This document shows, piece after piece, positions 1 to 10,644 of a stretch of 64,000 bases of DNA (position 1 is its first letter; each line of letters starts with the position of its first letter). Position numbers and translations under genes: made by a program. Source of the DNA: Adiantum capillus-veneris (taxonomy: Eukaryota; Streptophyta; Polypodiopsida; Polypodiales; Pteridaceae); the NCBI GenBank assembly GCA_014529385.2, contig CM043944.1, positions 52,759,268 through 52,823,267 on the forward strand, in the 5' to 3' direction. The notes beneath the pieces were generated by a model. The model did not search any database. It saw only the letters and a list, made by a program, of their open reading frames with translations, and was not told the DNA's origin.

Positions 1-124
1 GGCGAGCTCATATAAAAGTCACCTAAACCTAAAAATCAGGTATTCTTTCATTTGTGCAGTTGAAGAGTGCTCTTGCTCCATCTCCATATTCTTCTTCTTC
101 ATCTCCTTGTGTGTGTGTGTATGC

Positions 125-189
<65 letters not shown>

Positions 190-426
190 ATCGAGCATTG
201 TGACGACGGCACGGCGGCGGTGAAGCGGCTGAGCGCGGTGCAGCGTCGGCTCCTTCTTCTTCGCGGCAAGGAATCCTCCACGAAGGCGAGCGTAGGGCGG
301 TGAGTGACACACCCTTGCTCTCTTGAGATTGCTAGATTAGTCTAGTTGTGTGCTTGGAGCCATTTGTGGCTCGCACACATTATATCACTAAGTCCCTTGC
401 ATTGACACGTGCAACAGACACACACA
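1..426 (+). repeat. Partial 5' LTR
   Basis: It matches 7518-7947 and ends in CA just before the primer-binding site. A TATA box (TATAAAAG, 11-18) is followed by a short (TG)n and a (GA)n run of about 57 bases (127-183), which lie in the transcribed R/U5 part. The first 183 bases (most of U3) are outside the window. Confidence 0.85.
11..18 (+). promoter_or_regulatory. LTR TATA box
   Basis: TATAAAAG, present in both LTR copies (11-18 and 7528-7535). It is the probable core promoter driving the element transcript to the right. Confidence 0.6.
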
Positions 427-430
427 TTTT

Positions 431-448
431 TGGCGTCGTTGCCGGGGA
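431..448 (+). other. Primer-binding site, tRNA-Asp type
   Basis: TGGCGTCGTTGCCGGGGA lies four bases after the LTR end. It differs at one position from the complement of the plant tRNA-Asp(GTC) 3' end. This primer is usual in Tat/Athila gypsy elements and confirms plus orientation. Confidence 0.85.
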
Positions 449-1295
449 ATGCCTTGCATTAAGCTTGATCAGCACTCTATGCTACTTTGTGGTGCATTTT
501 GAATTGTAGGAAAGGTAGAGAAGGAAGGTGTGTGTATTGATAAGAAGTTTGTTTTGCTACTGTGTATTGTTTTGTTAAAGGTAGTGTGTTTTTGTTTGTT
601 AATAAGGTGTTGAAAGGTATTGTGTTTTCTCTGTGATAAGGTGTTAGGATTAAGGTAGTAGATCCATAATTTTAGTTCCGTGTAAAGTACAGTAAGTAGT
701 ATTGTTAGCTAATGAGTTACTGTAGTTGTGTGTTAGTGTGTAACAGTAGCTGTATTAGTTGTAAGTAGGTAGGTTAGGTCTGTGTGTGCTCGTGCGCACA
801 GCGCGGCCGCGGTGACCTTATCCACACAAAAACAATTGAAGGTAGGAGCGGGATTGGGAATATCCCCTAGACCCAAGCCCAAGCCCACGCTCAGGCTCAT
901 GCCTCAGTCCCCCTTTAAAATTACGCATTTTAGCCTCACGTGTAGGTAAAAATCGACCTTTTTGAGGACCAAGGGAGCTTCGGGTAACCAAACACCATGC
1001 TGTAAAGCACACCACAACCCCTTGAGCAATACGCTTGTTTCAAGATATCACACGCTCTAATCCACAAATTGATCATTAAAAACATCAAAAAATGAGTGAA
1101 AACGGACGCTTAGAAAAGTAAGCGGTTAACCTTCGAAGTTAATTCGCCGACGCTTGTAGGGTGCCAAAGACACATGCATATGCGCTTTTGTTGTGTGCTA
1201 AAGACCAAGCAACTAGAGAGAATTTCAACTTATGAAAGTTCTCAATATCCACCTACCTTAGGTTACGGGCCCTCGGTGGGGACCCAAGGTAGTAC
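449..1295 (+). other. Untranslated leader of the element
   Basis: No homologous reading frame was recognised. It is T/G-rich to about 780, then contains short A-rich and C-rich stretches. It links the primer site to the gag start codon at 1296. Confidence 0.5.
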
Positions 1296-1946
1296 ATGAG
1301 ATTCTTAGATATAGGGAAGGCTAAACAACCAACCTTATCGCAAATGGAGACTCCCTCGGTAAGTCCAATAGATCCTCCATATGTGGTTTTGCCAGGGATC
1401 TCAGTGCAATCTGAGCCCACAAGTGATAGCTTTACCTTTCCAAGTCTAGCTCATCTTTCCCTTGATGACACCATGGCTACCATGCCTACCCCAATGATGG
1501 GCATGCCAAGAAACATGCCATGGACCTCATTTGTTAGTAAAGCACCGCTACATGGTAGCTCAATGCCTGCAACAGTACCTACAAGTGTGTACGAATCGTA
1601 TATACCTATAGGTCATCGTACTCATGTAGTCCCTACCCCTCCCATTGTTTCAACAACCTATGCTCCACAAACACAACACCCAAGCTCTTATTTCCATGGG
1701 ACCATACCGGCTAGCATTAGCATGTCACATCCGACATTTGCTATGCCTAGGGCCACACATATGAACTTTGGACCACCACATGGCACAACACCATACCAAA
1801 CATGGAACCCAAGGGCGTCCTACACGCCAAGCCCAATGCCAATACCTACTCCACATGTAGTCTCTAGAGCACCTCCACCCACCGTTTTTGCTCACTTAGG
1901 TGACTTAGAAACATTTTCTCAAGCTATCGGTCGATCTATTGCTTAG
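1296..1946 (+). pseudogene. gag: gag N-terminal region, proline/threonine-rich
   Basis: This open frame of 216 codons begins at the first ATG after the leader. The protein is low-complexity, rich in Pro, Thr, Ser and Met, with no recognised domain. It would be the N-terminal extension of the capsid protein. A stop (TAG) ends it about 70 bases before the conserved gag core, which is in a different frame, so the gene is broken here or joined by an unseen frameshift. The role in gag rests on its position between the leader and the gag core. Confidence 0.55.
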
Positions 1947-2013
1947 AATATGCGTAACACGCCTGATAGAGAACCTAGAAGTAAGGCAGTACAAATAAGC
2001 CAAGCTCACACAA

Positions 2014-2484
2014 AAATTTAATGGAGACAGGGATGTGAGAAAGCATATCAAATTGTTTGAACAAATATGCAATTCTCTAGGAGAACACAATGACCTGCAT
2101 AAGAGTAATGCTTTAAGCCTAACCTTAAGTGGGGAGGTTGGGGATTGGTATAGAACCCTAAGGGTAGAAGAAAAAACAATTTACACTACTCTTAGGAGAC
2201 TGTTCTTAAAAGAATACATACGAGAGGGAGTGCTTTGGGGTGTAGACTCTCAACTCCAGAAAGCCCAATGAGAGGAAGGAGAGTCGGTGAGAGACTTTAT
2301 TAGTCACTTGAAGCATTTGAATTCTCATTGTAATCCAAATGAGTGCTTCAATAATAATCAATTGCTTGATAGACTCATTAGGGAATTACGACATGAGGAT
2401 ATCTACAATGGCCTAGTCATTAGAGGTATCACCACTTGGGAAGCAGTTATGGCATCAATGCGATCCAATTGGAGGATAATTTAA
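2014..2484 (+). pseudogene. gag: gag capsid core, one in-frame stop
   Basis: The frame opens with KFNGDRDVRKHI and continues with the retrotransposon-gag pattern of a short loop-forming motif, a GEVGDWYRTL segment (the usual G-x-A-x-W-(F/Y) region) and ESVRDFISHLKHL further on. In gypsy elements this region forms the capsid lattice. An in-frame TGA at 2269-2271 interrupts it. The following part of gag is in another frame, so at least one frameshift lies near 2440-2480. The family call is firm in outline; the element cannot make full-length gag from this copy. Confidence 0.7.
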
Positions 2485-3539
2485 TGATTCAAGGAGAAAG
2501 AGTGTCTGTTGAGCCTAAATCTATTAGCTCGCAAGCATCGGGGCATCAGCCAATGACCCTAAAGCCTATTGCTAAGGAGCCAAAGATATCTGAGATGACT
2601 TTAGCAGATCTCACCAAGGCCATAATTCAAGAGAGTCTTAGAGACAATCGTTCTCCGAAAAACAATCCTATGTATCCAAGAAGGGAGCAACAATGGTGAT
2701 CAGTATGCTATGGATCGCATAGTACCAGTGAATGCCCTACTTTTAGAGTAAAATGCAATGGGAGCTGCAATGCCTGTGGGAGGTATGGTCATCAAGCTAA
2801 GGATTGCATAGTATTTAAGCGTGAAATGGCCAATAGACCAACCTTAGCCTGGACAGACACACCTCAAGTGCCTGCATTGATGCTGGCCCCACCTCTTGAA
2901 CAAATGTCACAACACATGGTCCCTAGGGCCCAAACTATTGTTCAAACAACACCCTTACCACCTCCAGTGCTAGGACCGCAACCACCACATCCGAGTATCA
3001 CTTTTGTAAATCAAGTGGGTTTTGAGTCATCTATTTCTTGTTTGGAAGGTTGTGAGGAAGATATAGACCCTAATATTGCCTATGGGATGGATGCGCTTGA
3101 AAAAAGTCCACAACACTACATGGAGGACTATTGGGGACAAGTCAAACCCTTCCATCAAGTAGTTGCTCTTGCTTCAAGAGGCCAAAATATCAACTACACT
3201 GCTAAGAGACCACCTCTTAAATGCTATGCGTGTGGAGGTCCACATCGTGTGGCCAAGTGTCCTATTAGGCTACAAAAGAACGCCACACCAATGCAAACCG
3301 ATCAAGCGAGCACATCTACAGTGCCAATACTCATGTGTAATCGATGTGGCATAGATCATTTGATTGCCCAACATCCAAATAATCCAAATGCACCAAAGAT
3401 CACGCCATTAAACTTGATTGAGGTTACCGAGGAGCCATCACAAAGTACACCTGTGGTACCAGTAAACGTACTCACACAATCGATGCTCCAAAAACAAAAT
3501 TATATTCTTGAGGAAAGAGACACGACATCAATTTCTTGA
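2436..3539 (+). pseudogene. gag: gag nucleocapsid region with several zinc-knuckle-like motifs
   Basis: This single frame has one stop at 2697-2699. It holds a standard CCHC knuckle (C-x2-C-x4-H-x4-C, 2766-2807), preceded by a degenerate C/H cluster near 2709. Two further motifs have only three residues before the histidine: C-x2-C-x3-H-x4-C at 3222-3260 and C-x2-C-x3-H-x4-H at 3336-3374. Zinc knuckles bind the genomic RNA during packaging. Between them is a proline-rich linker. The extra shortened knuckles are unusual for plant gag. A stop at 3537 separates this part from the spacer that follows. Confidence 0.65.
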
Positions 3540-4404
3540 TCTCAAAAAAAGAAGAAAACACGAAGGAAGAGATCTCAAAAAGCAGCAAAGTCAGACCCCA
3601 TTTCAAAGACCAACATAGGGACTGGTGACGACCCCGTATATATGAATGACGCTGAAGAGGATTCTGATTCAAGAGAAACCATGGAGACCAAAATGACCAC
3701 TAAGATAGAAACCAACAAGGAAGATCTTCATGAGCCACAATGGCCAAGATCCAAGAAGAAGATAGGAATTTATCCAAGCCCTACAAAGGAGATTGAGAGA
3801 GTCAAGCAATTAAGGAGTTTGGTAGAAGATACCTAGAACTAGCACCTAGGCAAATCCAGATTACAGACACAGTGTTCCCTATGCAACAACAAGCTCACCA
3901 AGTCCATAGACCCTTAGCCATACCTAGTGTCATCCAAGAAGAAAGTGACTTAAAGTCATGGGAAAGTGGGCGTACTCACTTCTTGATGGAAAGAATGTTT
4001 ACACAGGGAGTACCTGATCCTATCGAAGAAATGGAGATCCCATCTTCTCCACATCAAGGGACTGAAACCCAAAAGGTGTCATTAAACATTGCCAAATTGA
4101 TGGATTTCATGTCTTCAGAAGTTATAACCACCATCATGTCCAAACTATACAAAGACCCTGAGCTAGTCTTAGCTCTTCGAGCCTTCCTCAATGGAGAACT
4201 GAAGTTTGGGCTACCACAATTTGCACAGATGGATGGATCTTGGGACACGCCAATAGAGGAGGAACACTTAGATCCACAACCCAACCTAGATGAGAACCTT
4301 GTGGTAGAAATACCTGTTAACAAGTTGGGAGAATACTTTGAGGGTGATGAATCCAATGTGACCATACCAATGACTACTAAGGGATTAATTGTGAGGGAAT
4401 CCTT
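3540..4404 (+). pseudogene. Linker between gag and protease
   Basis: The frame of the nucleocapsid region continues after its stop to 3836 and is rich in Lys, Glu and Asp. A second open frame (3872-4432) covers the rest and is acidic near its end. No domain was recognised. The protease begins in a third frame at about 4399, so a frameshift, either programmed or a mutation, lies near 4385-4404. Confidence 0.45.
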
Positions 4405-4881
4405 GATGGTGGCGTTGGGGTTAGCATTGTGACTAAGAATTGCTGGGAAACTATGGGAAGACCTCACCTTGCGACCACAACCATAGTAGTGAAGATGGCC
4501 AAAGGGTCTATTGTTAAACCTATTGGGATGCTAGAAGACCTCAAGATCAAGGTCTTTGGACATAAAATAAGAGTTACCTTCATTGTTATGGATTTCTCCA
4601 AGCACACTATGGCATCTGAGATGATCTTAGGACGTCCTTTTATGAGGGAAGCAAAAATGGTGCATGACTGGTCTAAAAACCATGTCTACTTGCAATTCCA
4701 AGATTCTGTCATTCGAGTGGATTTTGTAAAAGATAGAGCACATCCTCTAGGAAATAGGTTTATAATTGATCATAGATCTGACACCACCGTTCACTCGGCC
4801 CCATTGCAGTATTGTTACACGTGTAAAGAGGACAGTGATGTTGGGAAGATTCTCCTTATATGGACGTACTACCTGGGATGA
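4399..4881 (+). pseudogene. Retroviral-type aspartic protease
   Basis: The active-site segment reads GILDGGVGVSIV, with the catalytic aspartate codon at 4405-4407; DGG replaces the more common DTG/DSG, as in many plant gypsy elements. The second hallmark, MILGRPFM (the I-L-G-R/x segment of retropepsins), falls near 4621-4644. The enzyme would cut the gag polyprotein. The domain looks complete, but it has no start codon of its own and depends on fusion or frameshifting from gag. The expected reverse transcriptase does not follow. Confidence 0.75.
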
Positions 4882-5630
4882 TTGAGTCGGACAATGTGGA
4901 TTGGGTCCACCTAGCACAACCATAGACACTTGGGGAAACAAGGGGACAACCTGGGTAACACCTAAGGGGGATGAAATGCCACCACTCGTACCCTTAAATA
5001 TGCTAGAAGCAATGCATATATCTTTTGACAAGACTCATCCTAATATAACAAAGAAAACATACAAGTGGATCCCTAAAGTTTCTTTAGCGACCATAGCTAG
5101 TGCAAAAAAACAAAAGCATTGTAAGAAACGTCCCACTTGCTCCAATAAATGTAAGGAAACATAGCATTGGATTCCTAAATGACTATTGGAAACCCAAGGC
5201 TACTATCAAGGAAATGATCAAATCTGGGTGCCAAAACGTAGATTGTGTTCTTACATGTCATACGACCCATGTGAGCCCAATCGTGTAGCTCCAAAACGAA
5301 TTGACGATCGCGGAAAGAAAAAATTCACAATGTTATGCACCCGCTCCAGAGCTAGTTTGGGTACCGAAGAAAGAACGATTTGTTCCACCTAGCTCAGGAA
5401 GGGGGGAGTCCCATGAAGCTTCTAGCTCCTCATGTAATGCATCCATAGAGGTAAAAGCTTCTCCACAACCTCCACCTACAATAGTGGACCTCCATGAAGC
5501 TACAAAGGAATCCACACCTCCTAGTGTTCAAGAATCACCTGATGAACCACTTCAAGCTCAATCCTGGAAGAGTACCTTACCACCCTTGCAACTCAATGAG
5601 GCACCTAAGGTAATAGAAAACTACTAGCAA
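4882..5630 (+). pseudogene. C-terminal tail region with repeated W-(I/V)-P-K motifs
   Basis: Fragments of open frames in at least three phases contain a recurring W(I/V)PK motif followed by basic residues, near 5070, 5226 and 5358. The last open frame (5301-5627) ends in a Pro/Ser-rich tail. No enzyme motif is present where reverse transcriptase would be expected. The function is unknown. Confidence 0.4.
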
Positions 5631-5707
5631 AAATCCTCACCTTGTACCAATTGGAACAATTGGTTTTAAAGGGTGACAAGCACATGTCAAATGGTATGAT
5701 CTACCCA

Positions 5708-5812
5708 AGGAAGGGGGGAGTGTTTGTTGACAGTCATCATTCACTCACTCCCCTCTCAACCTTCCTCCATGACCTGTCAATCTCTAAATCTTAGGTAGTG
5801 TATATATAAAGC
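5708..5812 (+). promoter_or_regulatory. Internal polypurine tract followed by LTR-like start and TATA box
   Basis: AAGGAAGGGGGGAG is followed at once by TGTTTGTTGACAG, and about 80 bases on by TATATATAAA (5801-5810). This looks like a polypurine tract, the 5' end of an LTR and its promoter. No matching second copy was found in the window, so it may be an internal second tract or the relic LTR of another element. Confidence 0.35.
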
Positions 5813-7321
5813 CTTATACTCACAAAAAACAAAAATGGTAAAGAGCAAGAGCAATTAGCAAACGAGTGTGCACAATAAAAGTCAAAACATTGACCGGACC
5901 TACACATTCACATCTGGTACACTGAAACAGAAACCTATGTCATCAAACACCTTTGATCCTCATCACTCGAGTGATGGAGGGTAGGTAAGATGAGTTTAGT
6001 GCTTCTGTTTTAGAGTTTAGTGATTAGCAAAGTTCTTTTTTCCCATTGATGTGCCTCCTAGAGGTATTCTTGTGTTTCATAGTGTTTACAGGAACGTGTT
6101 GCTATGGTTAGGATTTGGACCTTCATGGAATATTTCTCTCGTTCACTCTTCAAATCAAGCGCAATCATCAACAGAAGAGGTGTTTCTAATCCGTCAGCAT
6201 GGCCCCTTATCTTTTTTTCATCCATGTTTATCTGCTTTAATTGTGATTGGTAGCATAATACTTAGCGCATTTGCTTAGTATCGAACATTAAATTCAATGT
6301 AATTTTTTGTCATAATCACTTGTCTAGGTTTAAAAAGTAAGCAGTCCGACTAAGCTAGTTTGACCAAGCTAGGCGTTAGAGATCTTCTCTTAATACCATG
6401 GGGAATACCTTCCTAATAATCAATGGTTACTTAGGTTCTTAATCCGATTTAGGCAGCATTGTGTGCAATGTACTAGGGCTTTCTAGTGGGCTTAGTCCCT
6501 ATTGACCTGTAGCTTAAGTATTATAAAGGGAGTTTACTAATGTGATGAGAGTGGGAAGGGTAACAGTGTTATATGACCCCCCAAAGTTACAAAATTAAAA
6601 TGTTGAGTAAAAAAATAAAAAAAATCAAAGTGCCACAATGTAAAATCTTAAGCTGGAAGAGAAATCCCAGCTTGATTTGGTACTCCACTCACATGTATCA
6701 CCTATGGTACTAGAGCCCTAGAGGCTCCCAGTGTGGGCGCTTTTCTTTGAAAAGCCAAAAACCCAAGGCATACAAAATAATCACGCACATCAAAATTGAA
6801 TCATTGTGAAAAGACTTTGGGGGGTCAAAGAAAAGTAAATAAGTCAGGCGATGATTTCATGAGAATTTCTTTTATTGTAGCTTAACTACGAGGTCTTCTA
6901 GGTATAGCCTCTAGTCATCCTTCGAACACGAAATACTTGGCTCTCGCGATTAAACAACTTAATTGACCAGAGAAAATTGAGAAGCTTACCCATGGTATTA
7001 ATAGTCAATCTTTAGTGCCTTTCGACCGTTAGATTAACGACCCCATACTTTTTTAATTTTTTATCTTTACAACTGTTTATGTGTTTGATTATATTGCAAT
7101 TTAATGTTTATTGTTGACAAATGGTTTAAAATTTTGTTACCAATCAATTTGTCTATCTACAACTGGATATGCTTTTTAATTGTATATGAGAATTCAATCA
7201 CTACGCCAATGTTGTTTGATTTTGTAGTGACTGAAGAAGGCTAAGGACATTCATCTCAAATGCTCTTCCACCTCGATGAACAAGCTTCAACTCAATATCT
7301 TTCGAGGACGGAATCTACATC
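5813..7321 (+). other. 3' non-coding region of the element
   Basis: About 1.5 kb with only short open frames and no recognised domain. A long non-coding stretch before the 3' LTR is common in Athila/Tat-type elements. Confidence 0.5.
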
Positions 7322-7332
7322 AAGAAGGGGGG
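7322..7332 (+). other. Polypurine tract
   Basis: AAGAAGGGGGG lies two bases before the 3' LTR start (TGTTAACC). It primes plus-strand cDNA synthesis. Confidence 0.75.
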
Positions 7333-7334
7333 CA

Positions 7335-7623
7335 TGTTAACCCTCACGCACATTCCTATCACCTACAACGGACGCCGTATTATTTATTTGGTAGAGTCAA
7401 GTACCGGGCTTGTTGATCCAATAGGAAAATGGTAAATTTTTTTGCCGATGAGAGGTGCACTCTAACAAGAACATTCAAGGGTTAGTTGGCTAAGTATGGG
7501 CGCCCAAGTGTGAATGGGGCGAGCTCATATAAAAGTCACCTAAACCTAAAAATCGGGTATTCTTTCATTTGTTCAATTGAAGAGTTCTCTTGCTCCATCT
7601 CCATCTTCTTCTTCTTCACCTCC

Positions 7624-7674
<51 letters not shown>

Positions 7675-7947
7675 TGTGTGTATGCGTGAGAGAGAGAGAG
7701 AGAGTGGGTGATCGAGCATTGCGACGACGGCACGGCGGCAGTGAAGCGATTGAGCGCGGTGCAGCGCTGGCTCCTTCTTCTTCGCGGCAAGGAATCCTCC
7801 ATGAAGGCGAGCGTAGGGGGGTGAGTGACACACCCTTGCTCTCTTGAGCTTGCTAGATTAGTCTAGTTGTGTGCTTGGAGCCATTTGTGGCTCGCACACA
7901 TTGTATCGACAAGTCCCTTGCATTGACACGTGCAACAGATACACACA
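7335..7947 (+). repeat. Complete 3' LTR, 613 bp
   Basis: It starts TGTTAACC and ends in ACACACA. TATAAAAG is at 7528-7535. Here the microsatellite is mainly (GT)n (about 7624-7680) with a short (GA)n, whereas the 5' LTR has a short (TG)n and a long (GA)n, so the two LTRs have diverged at the repeats. Confidence 0.85.
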
Positions 7948-8099
7948 CCAAACGTAACACAAGACATTTTTACCACATTCGAGATTTCAGTTAAAAAGTT
8001 ATGAACGCAACTCACAAAAACAACTCCTCTATCTAAATCTTAACCTCACGCTACCTTTTCACATCTCCCCTTGTCCTAAGGTTCATTTAGGCCCACTTC

Positions 8100-8292
8100 A
8101 TCTTCCTTTTCCATAGACAAAGTGATCAACTTACATCAAAGATTATTTCCAAGAATATAGACCTAAGGCTTGCTCCTATTCTATAGAAAGTAATCAACTT
8201 CCATAAAAAAGAATGCTTTCTTCTACAACTTGGCCTAGACAAGGTGTAACATAGAATCTCTCGATCATACATCAAATTTGTCATAAAGGCGT
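8100..8292 (+). pseudogene. L1-type LINE reverse transcriptase, left part
   Basis: Translation gives SKIISKNIDLRLAPIL, the L1 RT segment usually read as (Y)K(I/L)-x-SK-(I/V)-(I/L)-A-x-RL-x-x-(I/V)L, then a shortened stretch and LGLDKV, then SYIKFVIKAL, equivalent to the L1 LDFEKAYDRV region. Several stops and a deletion of the intervening residues make it a pseudogene. The frame continues on the far side of the insertion at 20606 with GFGAKICTIVHTLGDG, showing that the 8293-20605 element landed inside this LINE. Confidence 0.75.
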
Positions 8293-10462
8293 TGGAGAGG
8301 GGGAATGGGGGAACACAGCCGGCACAAACACAAAGGCCTCTCTATAGCTCAGGGCATTCACAGCACCCCTATCCTTTCGAAAAACACCTTCAAACACACA
8401 ACTCACACTAGCAGACCACCGCCTGCTCAATTACCACTGCTCACACACTCCACAAAAACCACCACACAAGGCACACCTACTACCATTGCCTGTCTCCACC
8501 CTTACACACACTCACAACAACTCAATCTCACTCTCTCACACAACACACCGTCGGTCCAAGGGGGCACACACATCCACACAGCCGGCACCGAGGAGAACCA
8601 TGAAAGCAAGAGAAAGAGAAGGGGGAAGAGGAAACAACAGCGAGAAGGGGCAACAACGGCTCGATTGCATTACACAAAGCACCTGTACAGACTCACACTA
8701 CCATCACCATGGCCATTTACACAAGAGAGATACAAAGGGCTTTGACAGGCACACTCCTTTGTCCAAAAGCTCCACTTTGCAGCCTTCAAAACGGCCACCA
8801 AAAGCCAAGAAAAAACTAACAAGAAGCCCTTCATTTGATTCCTTTTTGGCCTTTATAGGGGGGAGGGGAGGGGGGGGGGGGTTAATTTGAGGAAACTGCT
8901 ATCTAATTGGTCCATGGCACCCTTTTTTGGTATCTTTTGGGAAGGGGGGCACCACCTTGATCCATCTGCTCTCTTCTTCACTCTTTGCACTTTGGGGGGG
9001 GGCATTAGCGATGTCACTCTTGCCCCTTGGCATTTTTTATATTTTTTATCCTTCAATTTTTACCGTCTTTGGGCTTAGCCTTGCACTACTCAACTAGCTT
9101 GACTTTGACTTTCCCTCTCTATTCGACTTCTCCCACCTTCTCTTTGGTCCTTGGCCACCCTTTGTCCGGCTTCCATTTTGATTTGCTTCGGCCACTTGGC
9201 GGCCTCCTGGCTCACTCATCTCCCATCTCTTTGCCGCCATGGGACTCCTCCCCTAGCCTCGCAATAGCTCCCTTCAAAAACTACTTGTCCCTCTCGGGCG
9301 CGGGCATAGTCCCTTGCGGACCTGCCACATCATCAGTCGGGTCCACGGTCGCCGAGGCCGCCTCCAACTCACGCGTCACCTCGCTGCTTCGCCAGCAAAA
9401 CCCGCCACGGGCGCCCCACTAGGCCGCCTACTGCCAAAGCAATGCCGCCACAGCGCCCGACTGCGCTTAACACCATAGCCAAGAGCTCCAAGCTCTCCAC
9501 CTCATGCTCCTTTGAGGCCTCACGGCCCATGTGATATAGCCCGAGATCATCAGCTTTGCTACCGCATATGGGACAATGCCCACCTGCCACGTGGCGGCCT
9601 ATAAGGTGATGGCCCTTGAGGTTCTCAAATTTATTTATTTTTCCCCACAAGAACCACTAATTTTTGGTACACCCTCAAGTGTTAGCCATTCTCTGCTCAG
9701 CTGGCCTATGCAGCGGCCATCAAACCCGATCGAAACCCACTGTGTTCATCTTCAAATTACCAAGGCTGTCATCCGAAGCCGCAAAAAAAGCTAAAAATCA
9801 CCTGCCACTTTCCTCCTTGCATTACCTCCTGACTTCGTCCTGCCGCATCTAGCTGACCGAGTGTCTTATTGACGTGCAGTTGATTCGTGCTAGCTCCTCA
9901 TGACACATACTATCACTAAGAACTTCGGCGAGGCCCAAAAGACGCCAGATGGCACATTTTCCAATGCGACCAAGTGGGCTCAGACCCGGCCCCCTAAAAA
10001 TCTGCTAATGGCCATAACTTGCCATCAGAGCTCCGATTTGCGATCCAAAAAGATAGGCATGCTCCGTAACTCGAGCTCTACACATGTATGCACTGACATC
10101 ATCCCGGGCCACCTGTCCCCAGCTGCCCTGTTTGTCGGGGATCTGCTACACACTCCAACTTTAAACTTTAGCATCTTGCACACCAGGGCTCCGTTTGACA
10201 AGCCGTCTAGACCGGTTTGGAAAGCACACTAAAGACCACATTCTAGCACATAAAACCCACACCTCGGGAAAAGAAGGCCACCAACCTACTTGGCTCTTTG
10301 CAGCACACTTTTGGCCTAAAAAACCGCTTCAAGCATACACCTCCGCTATCCTTTGGCTGCCTAGGGCCTTGGTACCTGCCCTAGCCTTCTGCACTGCACT
10401 CACATGCTGCCTCTGCTTGGCATAGACCATTTCCTAGCTTGGACCCAACTTTGGATGCACCA
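8293..10462 (-). repeat. 3' LTR of the gag-only element, 2170 bp
   Basis: It matches the split 5' LTR along its length. The minus-strand TATA box (TATAAAG) lies at 8853-8859, giving a U3 of about 1.6 kb and an R/U5 of about 0.56 kb. Open frames on the plus strand here are low-complexity and are not considered genes. Confidence 0.85.
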
Positions 10463-10644
10463 TCATTGCCTACACCCTCGTTGAACATTTATGTTCAACC
10501 ACACATGGCCTTATTGCACTAAAAAATTGCACACCAAAAACAGACTCTCTGTACACTGCAAAACCATCTAACATATGTACAAAACCGGCACCTACTACCC
10601 GCTTTCTTTGCTCATGCGGGTTGCCCAACCCCCTGCTTTACTTG

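Larger units (their letters stand above)
1..7947 (+). mobile_element. Gypsy-type LTR retrotransposon with gag and protease only; 5' end outside window
   Basis: Near-identical sequence at 1-426 and 7518-7947 marks the two LTRs. The 5' LTR lacks about 183 bases, which lie left of the window. A tRNA-Asp-type primer-binding site follows the left LTR and a G-rich polypurine tract precedes the right one. Between them are broken gag and aspartic protease reading frames. No reverse transcriptase, RNase H or integrase motif was seen, so the element could move only with enzymes from another element. The tRNA-Asp primer is typical of the Tat/Athila side of Ty3/gypsy. The expected 5-base target duplication at 7948-7952 cannot be checked because the left flank is missing. 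Confidence 0.85.

Noticed and set aside
29-312. Open frames with long Ser-Leu or Arg-Glu runs in LTRs (also near 7600, 14700, 25300, 28650 and 57330)
   Set aside because: They are translated (CT)n/(GA)n microsatellite inside LTRs, not genes.
5721-6300. A complete LTR starting TGTTTGTTGACAG
   Set aside because: No second copy, no clear 3' end and no adjacent primer site were found, so only the start and TATA box are noted.
8305-8890. Open frames of 134-146 codons on the plus strand of the gag-only element's LTR
   Set aside because: They are His/Thr/Ser low-complexity, antisense to the element, and the second LTR copy does not keep them as a conserved protein.
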